Below are positions 9,297 to 17,236 of a stretch of DNA of 64,000 nucleotides, in pieces. Made by a program: the position numbers and the translations under genes. The stretch comes from JAGLOK01 sp963677605. Lineage in GTDB: Bacteria; Bacillota; Clostridia; Christensenellales; UMGS416. Positions within the stretch are counted from its first letter, which is position 1. Every line of letters begins with the position of its first letter. The stretch lies in the NCBI GenBank assembly GCA_963677605.2, contig CAXXDX010000005.1, forward strand, positions 1-64,000. The letters are read 5' to 3'. The notes under the pieces are model-generated. The model saw only the letters and a program-made list of their open reading frames with translations. It did no database searches and had not been told where the DNA came from.

Positions 9297-10607
9297 ATGG
9301 CTCTAACAGTTAAATCAGTAGACAAAAACACACCTGCTTATAAAGCAGGTGTTATGATTGGTGACAAAGTGCAAAAAATCAATGACATTGATATGCACGA
9401 TTTTATAGATGAAACTTTTGTGAGCACTTTGGAAAATCCTTCAATATTTGTTTTAAGAGACAATAAAGAAATTAATTTTAAGCTGGAAAAAGATACTTAT
9501 GAAAGTATTGGAATAGAATATGAAGAAGAACTATATCCATCTGAGGTAGAATGTATTAACGGATGCTTGTTCTGTTTTGTAGACCAGCTTCCAAAGGGTA
9601 TGCGCAACTCACTTTATGTGCGCGATGATGACTGGCGCTACAGTGTTCTTTATGGAAACTATGTTACTATGACAAATATGTCAGATGAAGATTTTAACAG
9701 GATAAAAACAAGAAAAGTTTCTCCTTTATATATCAGCGTTCATACAACTGATCCAGAAGTTCGCATGAAACTTATGCGAAACAAAAAAGCAGTTAAGATA
9801 AATGAGCAGTTAAAGTTTTTATATGATAATAAAATAACATTTCACAGCCAGATTGTTTTATGCCCGGGCATAAATGACGGCGAAATAATGAAAAAAACAA
9901 TTGAAGATTTAGCAAAACTTTACCCTTATGCTAAAACTCTTTCTGTAGTTCCTGTGGGATTAACAGGACACAGAGAAAAACTGCCAGAACTTAAACATGT
10001 GGATAAAAACAGCGCATTAGAAATAATTAAAACAATTGAAGAGTATAGAAAACTTTATAAAAAGGAAAAAGGAGAACCATTTGTTTATGCCTCTGATGAG
10101 TTTTATTCAAAGGCTGAAATTAGTTACCCAAGATATACAGTAGGAGAAATAAATGCGCAGAAAGCTAATGGAGTCGGACTTTTTTCTGATTTTCTTGATG
10201 AGTTTGAAGAAGCTGTTAAGGATATTTCCATTAAGAGAGTTAAAAATAGAAAAGTTATATTAGTAACCGGAACTTCTGCTTATCCCCAAATAAAAAAATG
10301 TACAGATATTTTAAAAGAAAAAATTAAGGGATTAAATATTGAGGTTATAAAAGTTGTTAACAAACATTTTGGAGAAAGTATTACAGTTGCTGGTCTATTG
10401 ACAGGGTATGATATTATAGAAGCTGTTGCAAATAAAAGAGCAGATATTATATATGTACCGGAAAGTTCTATACGCGACGGTGAAGATGTTTTTCTTGATG
10501 GAATTACATTAGATGAATTGGGAAACAAAACAAAAACTAAAGTCAATATCAGCCCAAATGACGGGTACGAGTTTGTAAAAGCGATGGCAGGAGGAAAAAT
10601 TGAGTAA
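9297..10607 (+). CDS. DUF512 protein: PDZ domain plus radical SAM domain
   Basis: Function not established; a family common upstream of der in Clostridia. An N-terminal PDZ-like domain (residues about 1-65, VKSVDKNTPAYKAGVMIGDKV) is followed by a radical-SAM-like cluster motif ECINGCLFCFVDQ (Cx3Cx2C, near 81-93) and a C-terminal DUF512 region. The open frame extends to a TTG at 9258, but that lies upstream of or within the -35 box; the ATG at 9297 starts MALTVKSV, matches the PDZ domain start and coincides with the predicted transcription start. 436 residues. The last 8 bases overlap der. Confidence 0.85.
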   Translation: MALTVKSVDKNTPAYKAGVMIGDKVQKINDIDMHDFIDETFVSTLENPSIFVLRDNKEINFKLEKDTYESIGIEYEEELYPSEVECINGCLFCFVDQLPKGMRNSLYVRDDDWRYSVLYGNYVTMTNMSDEDFNRIKTRKVSPLYISVHTTDPEVRMKLMRNKKAVKINEQLKFLYDNKITFHSQIVLCPGINDGEIMKKTIEDLAKLYPYAKTLSVVPVGLTGHREKLPELKHVDKNSALEIIKTIEEYRKLYKKEKGEPFVYASDEFYSKAEISYPRYTVGEINAQKANGVGLFSDFLDEFEEAVKDISIKRVKNRKVILVTGTSAYPQIKKCTDILKEKIKGLNIEVIKVVNKHFGESITVAGLLTGYDIIEAVANKRADIIYVPESSIRDGEDVFLDGITLDELGNKTKTKVNISPNDGYEFVKAMAGGKIE

Positions 10608-11928
10608 ACCATTAGTGGCGGTTGTCGGCAGACCGAATGTCGGAAAGTCCACATTCTTTAACAGAATGGCAGGAAGAAGAATCGCTATAGTTGAAGATAT
10701 ACCTGGAGTTACACGGGACAGAATATATGCTGATACCAGCTGGAGAGACTGTGAATTCACGTTAATTGACACAGGCGGGCTTGATATGAAGTCTGACCAT
10801 GTTATTTTTTCACAAATGCGCGAACAGGCGATATTGGCAGCAGAAACAGCGGATGCTATATTATTTTTTGTTGATGCTCGTCAGGGATTGCTGCCGGAAG
10901 ACAAGGAAGTTGCAGATTTTTTAAGAAAATGCGGCAAGCCTATAATTCTCTGCGTTAATAAAGTTGATCACATTAATTATGATGCTGAAAAATACGAGTT
11001 TTATGAACTTGGGTTAGGAGAGCCTTATCCAATTTCAGGACTTCAGGGCATGGGAACAGGGGATATGTTGGACGCTTTAATTGAAGTGATCCCGGAGTAT
11101 AATTCTGACGAAGACAGCGAAGCTATAAAGATTGCTGTAGTTGGAAAACCGAATGCAGGAAAGTCTTCTTTTATAAACGCAATAACTGGTGAAAACAGAG
11201 TTATTGTCAGCGATATACCAGGCACAACAAGAGATGCAATAGACACACCATTTGAATATGAAGGTCAGAAGTATATACTCATAGATACTGCAGGAATGCG
11301 AAGGAAAAGCAAGATAGATGACAAGTCACTTGAAAGGTACTCTGTTATTCGCGCGCTTACTGCAGTTAGAAGATGTGACGTAGCAGTGCTTATTGTAGAT
11401 GCTGAAACTGGCGCTACAGAGCAGGATGCTAAAATTGCCGGCTATATAGATGAAATGGGAAAACCGTCTGTTATAGCAGTCAACAAATGGGACCTAATTG
11501 AAAAAGAAACCAATACTTCAAAAGAATTTGAAGACAACGTTTATTCAACATTGTATTTTATAGATTATGCTCCTATGGTTTTTGTTTCCTGCAAAACAGG
11601 ACAAAGAATCACAAAGATATTATCTTTAGTTAACGATGTTTATGCAAAATCAAACTTCAGAGTATCTACAGGTGTTCTTAATGAAGTTATAACAAATGCA
11701 GTAGCGGCAGTATCGCCTCACAATGTATCCGGGAAAAGGCTCAACATAATGTACTCAACACAGGCAACAACTGCACCGCCTAATTTTGTTCTTTTTGTTA
11801 ATGACGAAAAGCTTATGAAAGATAATTATCTGAAATACTTATCCAATTATATAAGGCGTTCTTTTGAGCTTGACGGTACGCCCATTAAAATAACTCTTAG
11901 AGGCAGAGGAGATAAAGATGGAAATTAA
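10600..11928 (+). CDS. der: Ribosome-assembly GTPase Der (EngA)
   Basis: Double-GTPase that helps assemble the 50S subunit. 442 residues. First G domain GRPNVGKST (10-18), DTGG, NKVD; second G domain GKPNAGKSS near 183, DTAG, NKWD near 300; C-terminal KH-like domain. Start is TTG, decided by AGGAGG at the end of the upstream gene; it overlaps that gene by 8 bases and plsY by 11, so translation is coupled. Confidence 0.97.
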   Translation: MSKPLVAVVGRPNVGKSTFFNRMAGRRIAIVEDIPGVTRDRIYADTSWRDCEFTLIDTGGLDMKSDHVIFSQMREQAILAAETADAILFFVDARQGLLPEDKEVADFLRKCGKPIILCVNKVDHINYDAEKYEFYELGLGEPYPISGLQGMGTGDMLDALIEVIPEYNSDEDSEAIKIAVVGKPNAGKSSFINAITGENRVIVSDIPGTTRDAIDTPFEYEGQKYILIDTAGMRRKSKIDDKSLERYSVIRALTAVRRCDVAVLIVDAETGATEQDAKIAGYIDEMGKPSVIAVNKWDLIEKETNTSKEFEDNVYSTLYFIDYAPMVFVSCKTGQRITKILSLVNDVYAKSNFRVSTGVLNEVITNAVAAVSPHNVSGKRLNIMYSTQATTAPPNFVLFVNDEKLMKDNYLKYLSNYIRRSFELDGTPIKITLRGRGDKDGN

Positions 11929-12571
11929 AGAAATTATATTATATGTGGTATTTATAATTGCAGGATACTTTATTGGTTCACTGTCACCCGCAGTTTTCTT
12001 ATCAAAAAAAGTAGCCGGAATTGATATACGCGATAAAGGATCAAAAAACGCAGGTTCTACGAATGTATACAGAGTTATGGGTGCTAAATGGGGAATAATT
12101 AACTTTGTTGCAGATATCCTTAAAGGATTGCTTCCAACCCTTATTGCACTCTATATAGCAAGAGCTCTTAACGGAGCATATGATGGATGGATGGGAGCAT
12201 CTATTGCAGCAGGCAGTGTATTGCTGGGACACGCTTTTCCGATATTTAATCACTTTAAAGGAGGCAAATGTGTTGCTTCTATGACCGGAGCAATGTTTGC
12301 GTTTGCACCGATTCCTACATTAATATTGTTAGCTATAGCAATAGTATTGATAGTTGTTACAAGGCTTGTATCATTGGCTTCCATATTGGCATATACAATA
12401 GTTATGATATGTTCATGGGCGCTGGGAGATATGCTGAACTTTGTTCTTCCTCAACAAATATTCATGACAGTTTTTCCTCTGCTTATAATTTACCTTCATA
12501 AAGAGAATATAAAAAGATTGATTAAAGGTGAAGAAAGCAAGCTGGATATACACAAAAAATCCGAATACTGA
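11918..12571 (+). CDS. plsY: Glycerol-3-phosphate acyltransferase PlsY
   Basis: Membrane enzyme that acylates glycerol-3-phosphate using acyl phosphate, the first step of phospholipid synthesis. 217 residues, several membrane spans. Conserved motifs: GSLSPAVFLSK, DIRDKGSKNAGSTNVYRVMG (about 37-56), GHAFPIFNHFKGGKCVA (about 108-124). The start ATG lies inside der, preceded by AGGCAGAGGAG-like SD within der. der-plsY is a common clostridial pair. Confidence 0.96.
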   Translation: MEIKEIILYVVFIIAGYFIGSLSPAVFLSKKVAGIDIRDKGSKNAGSTNVYRVMGAKWGIINFVADILKGLLPTLIALYIARALNGAYDGWMGASIAAGSVLLGHAFPIFNHFKGGKCVASMTGAMFAFAPIPTLILLAIAIVLIVVTRLVSLASILAYTIVMICSWALGDMLNFVLPQQIFMTVFPLLIIYLHKENIKRLIKGEESKLDIHKKSEY

Positions 12572-12574
12572 TTT

Positions 12575-12596
12575 AAGCCGCGAAAGCGGCTTTTTT
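12575..12596 (+). terminator. Rho-independent terminator after plsY
   Basis: AAGCCGC-GAAA-GCGGCTT (12575-12592), a stable GNRA-looped 7-bp stem, followed by T6. Confidence 0.92.
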
Positions 12597-12615
12597 AATA
12601 TATGAACAGAAATTA

Positions 12616-12624
12616 TGATATAAT
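12616..12624 (+). promoter_or_regulatory. Extended -10 promoter of the MBL hydrolase gene, leaderless
   Basis: TGATATAAT: extended -10 with TG at 12616-12617 and TATAAT at 12619-12624. No good -35. Predicted start point about 12631, which is the A of the ATG. No SD exists. Confidence 0.65.
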
Positions 12625-12630
12625 ATTCTC

Positions 12631-13443
12631 ATGAAAATAACAGTATTATTTGAAAACTCAAAAAAAGATAAGAAGCTAATATGCGGACATGGATTGTCGT
12701 TATATATTGAAACAAGTTCACATAAAATATTAATGGACACTGGAAGTGACGAGAGCTTTATTTCTAATGCAGAAAATCTCAATATTGATCTTAAAGATAT
12801 TGAATATGCCGTAATTTCTCATTATCACAGCGATCATTCCGGTGGACTTACTGCATTTATGGAATACAACAAAAAGGCTAAAATAATTGTTTCATCTATG
12901 TTTTTTAATGAATTTTATTCTGTAGTTAACGAAGAAAAAACAAATCTATCTTTAGATAAAAAAGATTATGATTTAAGCAGATTTATATTCATAGACACTG
13001 ATTATATTATCTCAGAGAATGTGAAAATAATAACTGGCTTAGGCTATATGTATGACAATTGCCTTAACGAAAAATTTATGGAAGTAAAAAACGGAAAAAT
13101 TATTAAAGACAGTTTCTCTCATGAGATAGCCTTGGTTATTTCTGAAGATGAAAAAAAGGCTGTTATTTCCGGATGCTTTCACAGCGGTGTAGTAAACACT
13201 ATAACTAAGGCGGAAAAAGAAGGGGAGAAAGTAACGCATGCCATAGGCGGATTTCATCTTTCAAACAGCAAAGGAATGTATGTTTCGGAACAATATTTTA
13301 ATGATTTAAATGAATTTATTAAGCTAAAAGGCATAATGTGTTTCACAGGTCATTGTACCGGTATTGCGTTTTATGAGAAACTTAAAATTAGTATGCCAAA
13401 ACAGTTTTCGAGATTATATACAGGGAGTAGAAGTATTATTTAA
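12631..13443 (+). CDS. Metallo-beta-lactamase-fold hydrolase
   Basis: 270 residues. The metal motif HYHSDHSGG (residues 64-72) and later histidines (CFHSGVVN, GGFHLS, FTGHCTG) define an MBL-fold enzyme of the group often annotated as dihydropterin ribofuranosylaminobenzene phosphate synthase-like (MJ0301 type). The substrate cannot be told from sequence. It is a single gene: terminator before, independent promoter after. There is no SD before ATG, in line with a leaderless transcript. Confidence 0.85.
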   Translation: MKITVLFENSKKDKKLICGHGLSLYIETSSHKILMDTGSDESFISNAENLNIDLKDIEYAVISHYHSDHSGGLTAFMEYNKKAKIIVSSMFFNEFYSVVNEEKTNLSLDKKDYDLSRFIFIDTDYIISENVKIITGLGYMYDNCLNEKFMEVKNGKIIKDSFSHEIALVISEDEKKAVISGCFHSGVVNTITKAEKEGEKVTHAIGGFHLSNSKGMYVSEQYFNDLNEFIKLKGIMCFTGHCTGIAFYEKLKISMPKQFSRLYTGSRSII

Positions 13444-13477
13444 TAAATATCATTTTGTTTGTATATTTATTTAAAAA

Positions 13478-13583
13478 TGATATAATATATTGAAAGTTGA
13501 CATCAATAAGAGTCAAACTAAAACAAAAATATTTCATTTATTTGACAGGCATCGGAGAAACCGAGCTTGAACGGAGGTAAAAA
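13478..13583 (+). promoter_or_regulatory. Promoter and structured leader of the ECF S-component gene
   Basis: Extended -10 TGATATAAT (13478-13486) gives a leader of about 90 bases. It holds a hairpin GTTGAC/GTCAAAC (about 13495-13518) and a second GC-rich hairpin with GGCATCGG/CCGAGC (about 13548-13566) just before the SD ACGGAGG (13571-13577). The arrangement suggests RNA control. I do not recognise a known riboswitch class. Confidence 0.45.
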
Positions 13584-14207
13584 ATGAATATCAAAACAAA
13601 CACACGTAAACTAGTAACAGCAGGTGTATTGACTGCAATCACATTTCTTCTCGGGCTGACACCTTTGGGATATATCCCTCTTCCAACAATGAAAATAACA
13701 ATACTTTGTCTTCCTGTAATAATTGGTGTGCTTATGGAAGGATTGGGAGTTGGCGTTTGGCTGGGATTTATATTCGGTTTAACTAGTTTTATAAATATAT
13801 ACTATCCCGGAGATCCATTTGGGTTATTTGTGTTAGGTATAAGCGTTCCAAGAACTTTGGCTATGATATTTATACCAAGGCTTTTAGTTCCGGTAACGGC
13901 ATATTATACATACAAAGCAATTAAACTCATAGGAAACAAAATTACAGACAAAGCTGGATATGGAGTGGCGGCACTTGTGGGTTCACTCACAAACACTGTT
14001 TTGTTTTTAGGAATGATGTATGTATTGTTCATACCGGAAATGGCTGAACTTGCAAGTTTCATCGGCACAACAAAAGAAGGAATGATGGCTGTAATCGGTT
14101 CCATAGTTGTAACAAATGGAATACCGGAAGCAGTAGCTGCTGTTATAATCGTTTCAGCTGTAAGCATTGCTGTGGCTGGGTATAGAGGCACAAGAAATAA
14201 AGAATAG
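13584..14207 (+). CDS. ECF transporter S component, probably pantothenate (PanT-like)
   Basis: Substrate-capturing membrane subunit of an energy-coupling-factor vitamin importer. 207 residues, about six membrane segments. It begins with the TRKLVTAGVLTAITFLLG motif characteristic of S components, whose small residues dock on EcfT. Pantothenate is inferred because the next gene, 11 bases downstream, is pantothenate kinase. EcfA/EcfT are not in this window and would be shared. Strong SD ACGGAGG. Confidence 0.8.
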   Translation: MNIKTNTRKLVTAGVLTAITFLLGLTPLGYIPLPTMKITILCLPVIIGVLMEGLGVGVWLGFIFGLTSFINIYYPGDPFGLFVLGISVPRTLAMIFIPRLLVPVTAYYTYKAIKLIGNKITDKAGYGVAALVGSLTNTVLFLGMMYVLFIPEMAELASFIGTTKEGMMAVIGSIVVTNGIPEAVAAVIIVSAVSIAVAGYRGTRNKE

Positions 14208-14218
14208 GAAATTTAAGT

Positions 14219-15001
14219 ATGGTATTAGTTTTTGACGTAGGCAACTCAAACATAAAAATTGGTTTTTATAAAAATGATGAACTTATACAAACCGCTCGCT
14301 TTTCTACAAACGTAAGACAAACATCTGATGAATACGGTCTTATGCTTATGAACGCATTTAATTATGCGGGTATTGATAAAAATGAAGTTAAAGGGGCGAT
14401 AATTTCGTCGGTAGTACCATCGATAAACTATACTATAGAGCATATGATAAGAACATTTTTCTGTCTAGATGCTATCACAGTTGGTCCCGGTATCAAGACA
14501 GGAATGAATATATTATATGACAATCCAAAAGAAGTAGGTTCTGACAGAATTGTTACATCGATAGCAGCTTATGAAAGATCCAAAGGAGCTTGCATTGTTA
14601 TAGATTTCGGAACAGCCACTTCTTTCAATGCAGTAAACAGCAAAGGCTCTTTTGTCGGCGGCGCAATAATGCCCGGAATCAAGGTATCAATGGAAGCTTT
14701 AGTTGAAAATGCTGCAAGACTTCCGAAAATTGAACTTGACAAACCAAAAAGAACAATCGGTAAAAACACTGTAAGCAATATGCAATCAGGCATAGTAAAC
14801 GGTTTTGTGGGGGCTGTAGACAATTTGGTAAGTCAGATGAAACAAGAACTTGGCGGAGCAAGAGCAATTGCTACAGGAGGCTTTTCTAACCTTATAGCAC
14901 CTCTTTCTAATTCTATTGATGAAATTGATCCTAAACTTGCTTTAACTGGATTATTAACTGTGTATAAAAGAAATAATGAAGAAACTTCGGAGGATAACTA
15001 A
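14219..15001 (+). CDS. coaX: Type III pantothenate kinase
   Basis: First step of coenzyme A synthesis: phosphorylation of pantothenate. 260 residues, full length for CoaX. N-terminal phosphate loop DVGNSNIKIGFY (6-17), DRIVTSIAAYE near 108, DFGTATSFNAV near 128, and GGAIMPGI near 150, all type III (ASKHA fold) motifs. It sits directly after the presumed pantothenate S component and one base before hom. Confidence 0.96.
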   Translation: MVLVFDVGNSNIKIGFYKNDELIQTARFSTNVRQTSDEYGLMLMNAFNYAGIDKNEVKGAIISSVVPSINYTIEHMIRTFFCLDAITVGPGIKTGMNILYDNPKEVGSDRIVTSIAAYERSKGACIVIDFGTATSFNAVNSKGSFVGGAIMPGIKVSMEALVENAARLPKIELDKPKRTIGKNTVSNMQSGIVNGFVGAVDNLVSQMKQELGGARAIATGGFSNLIAPLSNSIDEIDPKLALTGLLTVYKRNNEETSEDN

Positions 15002-15002
15002 A

Positions 15003-16283
15003 ATGAATATAGCGTTTCTCGGAGTAGGCACAGTTGGATCCGGTGTATATCAGGTGCTTGAGGAAAATAAAAGCATTATTTATCACAGAGATTCTGTAGA
15101 ATTTAATGTGAAAAAAATATTAGTAAGCAACACATCAAAAAAACGTGAAATTGATTTTCCAAGTAATGTTTTGACATCGGATTTCAACGATATATTAAAT
15201 GATGATTCGATTAAAATTGTAGGGGAGTTTATGGGCGGAGTCAACCCTGCACTTGAATATGTAGAAGCTTTGCTAAAAGCAGGAAAAACTGTTGTAACGG
15301 CTAACAAAGAACTTCTTGCAACAAACTGGCCAAGGCTGGAAGAAGCTGCGATGTCTTCAGGTGCCGGACTGTATTATGAAGCGGCTGTCGGAGGAGGAAT
15401 TCCAATTATCCGCACTATAAACAATTCTCTTCAGGCAAACAAAATCAATAAAATAATGGGCATTATAAACGGTACAACAAACTATATATTGACTAAAATG
15501 AGCGAGGAAAAGAAAAGTTATCTGGAAGTTCTGGAAGAAGCGAAAGAATTGGGATTAGCTGAACCCGATCCGACAAACGATGTTGAAGGATATGATGCTG
15601 TATATAAGCTTTCAATCCTAACCTCACTTGCTTTTCATGCAAAAGTTCCTCCAAGAAAAATATTTTCTGAAGGTATTACGAAGATTGAAAGCATAGATAT
15701 TGAATTTGGAAAAAGCTTAGGTTATGAGATTAAATTGTTAGCTATTGGTAAAAGGGAAGGCTACACTATTGAAGCAAGGGTTCACCCTACATTTATACCG
15801 ATGGAACATCCTTTAGCTTCCGTAAGAGACGCTTTTAATGCAGTATTTGTAACCGGAGATGCAGTAGATGACTTAATGTTATATGGAAGAGGTGCAGGGG
15901 CAAAACCTACCGCAAGCGCAATCATTTCCGATTTAGTTTATGCAGCAAAAGCAGAAAAGCATAGGTATACTTCTTTTGGCAATGTAAATGAAGTGTCAGA
16001 AAATATTACATTTTGTGATGATTGGAAATCAAAATACTATATGAGAATACAATCAAAGGATGAACCCGGTGTATTATCGCAGGTGGCAGGCAAACTTGGC
16101 AAACACGGAGTAAGCCTTGAATCAGTCATTCAGCGAGGTAATAAAGTAAACAATGTTGTTCCTGTGGTATTTCTAACACATATGACAAGCGAGAAGGCTA
16201 TGATGGCTGCTATTCAGGAAATAAGCCATATACCTGAGATTGATAAGATAGGCGCATTAATAAGAGTGGAAACTGATACTTAA
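15003..16283 (+). CDS. hom: Homoserine dehydrogenase
   Basis: NAD(P)-dependent reduction of aspartate semialdehyde to homoserine in Thr/Met synthesis. The frame is open from 14976 but the start is ATG 15003 (MNIAFLGVG), with CGGAGG in the end of coaX at a good distance. 426 residues: dinucleotide motif GVGTVGSG (7-14), GTTNYILTKM near 163, the catalytic region GLAEPDPTNDVEGYDA near 190, and a C-terminal ACT domain (about 345-426), the usual site for threonine feedback. Confidence 0.96.
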   Translation: MNIAFLGVGTVGSGVYQVLEENKSIIYHRDSVEFNVKKILVSNTSKKREIDFPSNVLTSDFNDILNDDSIKIVGEFMGGVNPALEYVEALLKAGKTVVTANKELLATNWPRLEEAAMSSGAGLYYEAAVGGGIPIIRTINNSLQANKINKIMGIINGTTNYILTKMSEEKKSYLEVLEEAKELGLAEPDPTNDVEGYDAVYKLSILTSLAFHAKVPPRKIFSEGITKIESIDIEFGKSLGYEIKLLAIGKREGYTIEARVHPTFIPMEHPLASVRDAFNAVFVTGDAVDDLMLYGRGAGAKPTASAIISDLVYAAKAEKHRYTSFGNVNEVSENITFCDDWKSKYYMRIQSKDEPGVLSQVAGKLGKHGVSLESVIQRGNKVNNVVPVVFLTHMTSEKAMMAAIQEISHIPEIDKIGALIRVETDT

Positions 16284-16295
16284 AACAAAGATAAT

Positions 16296-16327
16296 AAGCC
16301 TGACGTTAAGTCAGGCTTTATTTTTTT
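16296..16327 (+). terminator. Rho-independent terminator after hom
   Basis: Stem AAGCCTGAC/GTCAGGCTT (16296-16304, 16310-16318), loop GTTAA, then TATTTTTTT. Confidence 0.92.
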
Positions 16328-16360
16328 AACACTCAGACACGATTGAATCATTTGTTATAT

Positions 16361-16389
16361 AAAAAAAGACATCATCTGTGATGATATCT
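16361..16389 (-). terminator. Terminator of the tRNA-Gln/tRNA-Glu unit
   Basis: On the minus strand: stem AGATATCATC/GATGATGTCT with loop ACA, followed by seven T. It lies just after the 3' end of tRNA-Glu. Confidence 0.85.
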
Positions 16390-16395
16390 TCCTTG

Positions 16396-16470
16396 TGGTA
16401 CCCCCAAGGGGAATCGAACCCCTGTTTTCGGCGTGAGAGGCCAACGTCCTGACCGCTAGACTATGGGAGC
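16396..16470 (-). tRNA. tRNA-Glu (anticodon CTC)
   Basis: 75 bases including an encoded CCA. Cloverleaf with anticodon loop CTCTCAC (anticodon CTC, codon GAG) and T-arm GGTTCGATTCC. The acceptor has G1-U72 and U3-G70 wobbles, which is slightly unusual. A second Glu tRNA (TTC) lies at 51000. Confidence 0.95.
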
Positions 16471-16473
16471 TTG

Positions 16474-16547
16474 TGGCTGCGGAACTAGGATTTGAACCTA
16501 GACAGTATGAGTCAGAGTCATAAGTGCTGCCGTTACACTATTCCGCA
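16474..16547 (-). tRNA. tRNA-Gln (anticodon CTG)
   Basis: 74 bases with encoded CCA. U1-A72 acceptor end as usual for tRNA-Gln; anticodon loop CTCTGAC (CTG, codon CAG). Three bases upstream of tRNA-Glu and cotranscribed with it. Confidence 0.95.
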
Positions 16548-16560
16548 TCAAGTAGTTGGA

Positions 16561-16589
16561 ATTATAGCAATTTATTGTTGGCTTGTCAA
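16561..16589 (-). promoter_or_regulatory. Consensus promoter of the tRNA-Gln/tRNA-Glu unit
   Basis: Minus strand: TTGACA (16584-16589), 17 bases, TATAAT (16561-16566), with TG extension (TGCTATAAT). A perfect sigma-A promoter. Confidence 0.9.
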
Positions 16590-16649
16590 TGATACTTTTG
16601 ATAATTTTTCAACTTGCATTTACATATTAATAATAGAATTAACTATAAC

Positions 16650-16740
16650 TAGACAAACAAAGAAAATGTGTTATAATATAGATGATTCTTTTGACAAGGA
16701 GTGGTTTGCGCCACTCTTTGACTATTGTTTAGGAGAATTT
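16650..16740 (+). promoter_or_regulatory. Promoter and leader hairpin of the rimP-nusA-infB operon
   Basis: TAGACA (16650-16655), 16 bases, extended -10 TGTTATAAT (TATAAT at 16672-16677). The leader holds a 10-bp hairpin: arms 16695-16704 (CAAGGAGTGG) and 16711-16720 (CCACTCTTTG), loop TTTGCG. There is no T run after it, so it is not a simple terminator. Its place suggests control of the operon by structure or by a product such as NusA (inference). Confidence 0.65.
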
Positions 16741-16758
16741 TAGTTTAAGGAAGGTAAT

Positions 16759-17223
16759 ATGTCAAGCAAACTAAACAAAGACTTAGTATTTAATATTGCA
16801 TCTAAATTGATAGAGGAAAACGGATTCAAACTTCTGGAAGTAGAGCTTAAAAAAAGCGGAGATAAATTAATCCTTGGTCTTGTTATTGATAATAACGGCG
16901 GTGTTTCAATAGAAGATTGCGAACAAGTATCAACTATTGTGGATCCTGTGCTTGATGAAACTGAAGGTATAGCAGGCAATTACGACTTTTTTACAGTATC
17001 TTCAGCAGGACTTGACAGACCTTTTAAATCAACTGAGGACTTTACATTACATCTTGGTGAAAAAGTCGAACTAAAGCTTTATTCGGCAATAGAGAAGAAA
17101 AAGTTTATCACAGCGCTTTTAAAACAAGCAGATGATGAAAAAATTAGCATAGTATATAAAAATAAAAATATTGAAATTAAGAGAAGCAATATTCAAAAAG
17201 CAAATATTGCAATAGAGTTTTAA
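16759..17223 (+). CDS. rimP: Ribosome maturation factor RimP
   Basis: Assists 30S subunit maturation. 154 residues, family length. It shows the RimP pattern: N-terminal alpha/beta domain with ISIEDCEQVS-like segment (here VSIEDCEQVSTIVDPVLD, about 49-66), YDFFTVSSAGLDRPF (about 74-88), and a C-terminal SH3-like domain. SD AAGGAAGG lies before ATG. First gene of the classical nusA operon; 13 bases to nusA. Confidence 0.95.
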   Translation: MSSKLNKDLVFNIASKLIEENGFKLLEVELKKSGDKLILGLVIDNNGGVSIEDCEQVSTIVDPVLDETEGIAGNYDFFTVSSAGLDRPFKSTEDFTLHLGEKVELKLYSAIEKKKFITALLKQADDEKISIVYKNKNIEIKRSNIQKANIAIEF

Positions 17224-17236
17224 ACGGAGGGAATTA

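Noticed and set aside
14246..14443. Minus-strand open frame inside coaX
   Set aside because: Shadow of coaX.
16492..16743. Open frame across tRNA-Gln and the rimP leader
   Set aside because: Crosses a tRNA gene and two promoters; chance.
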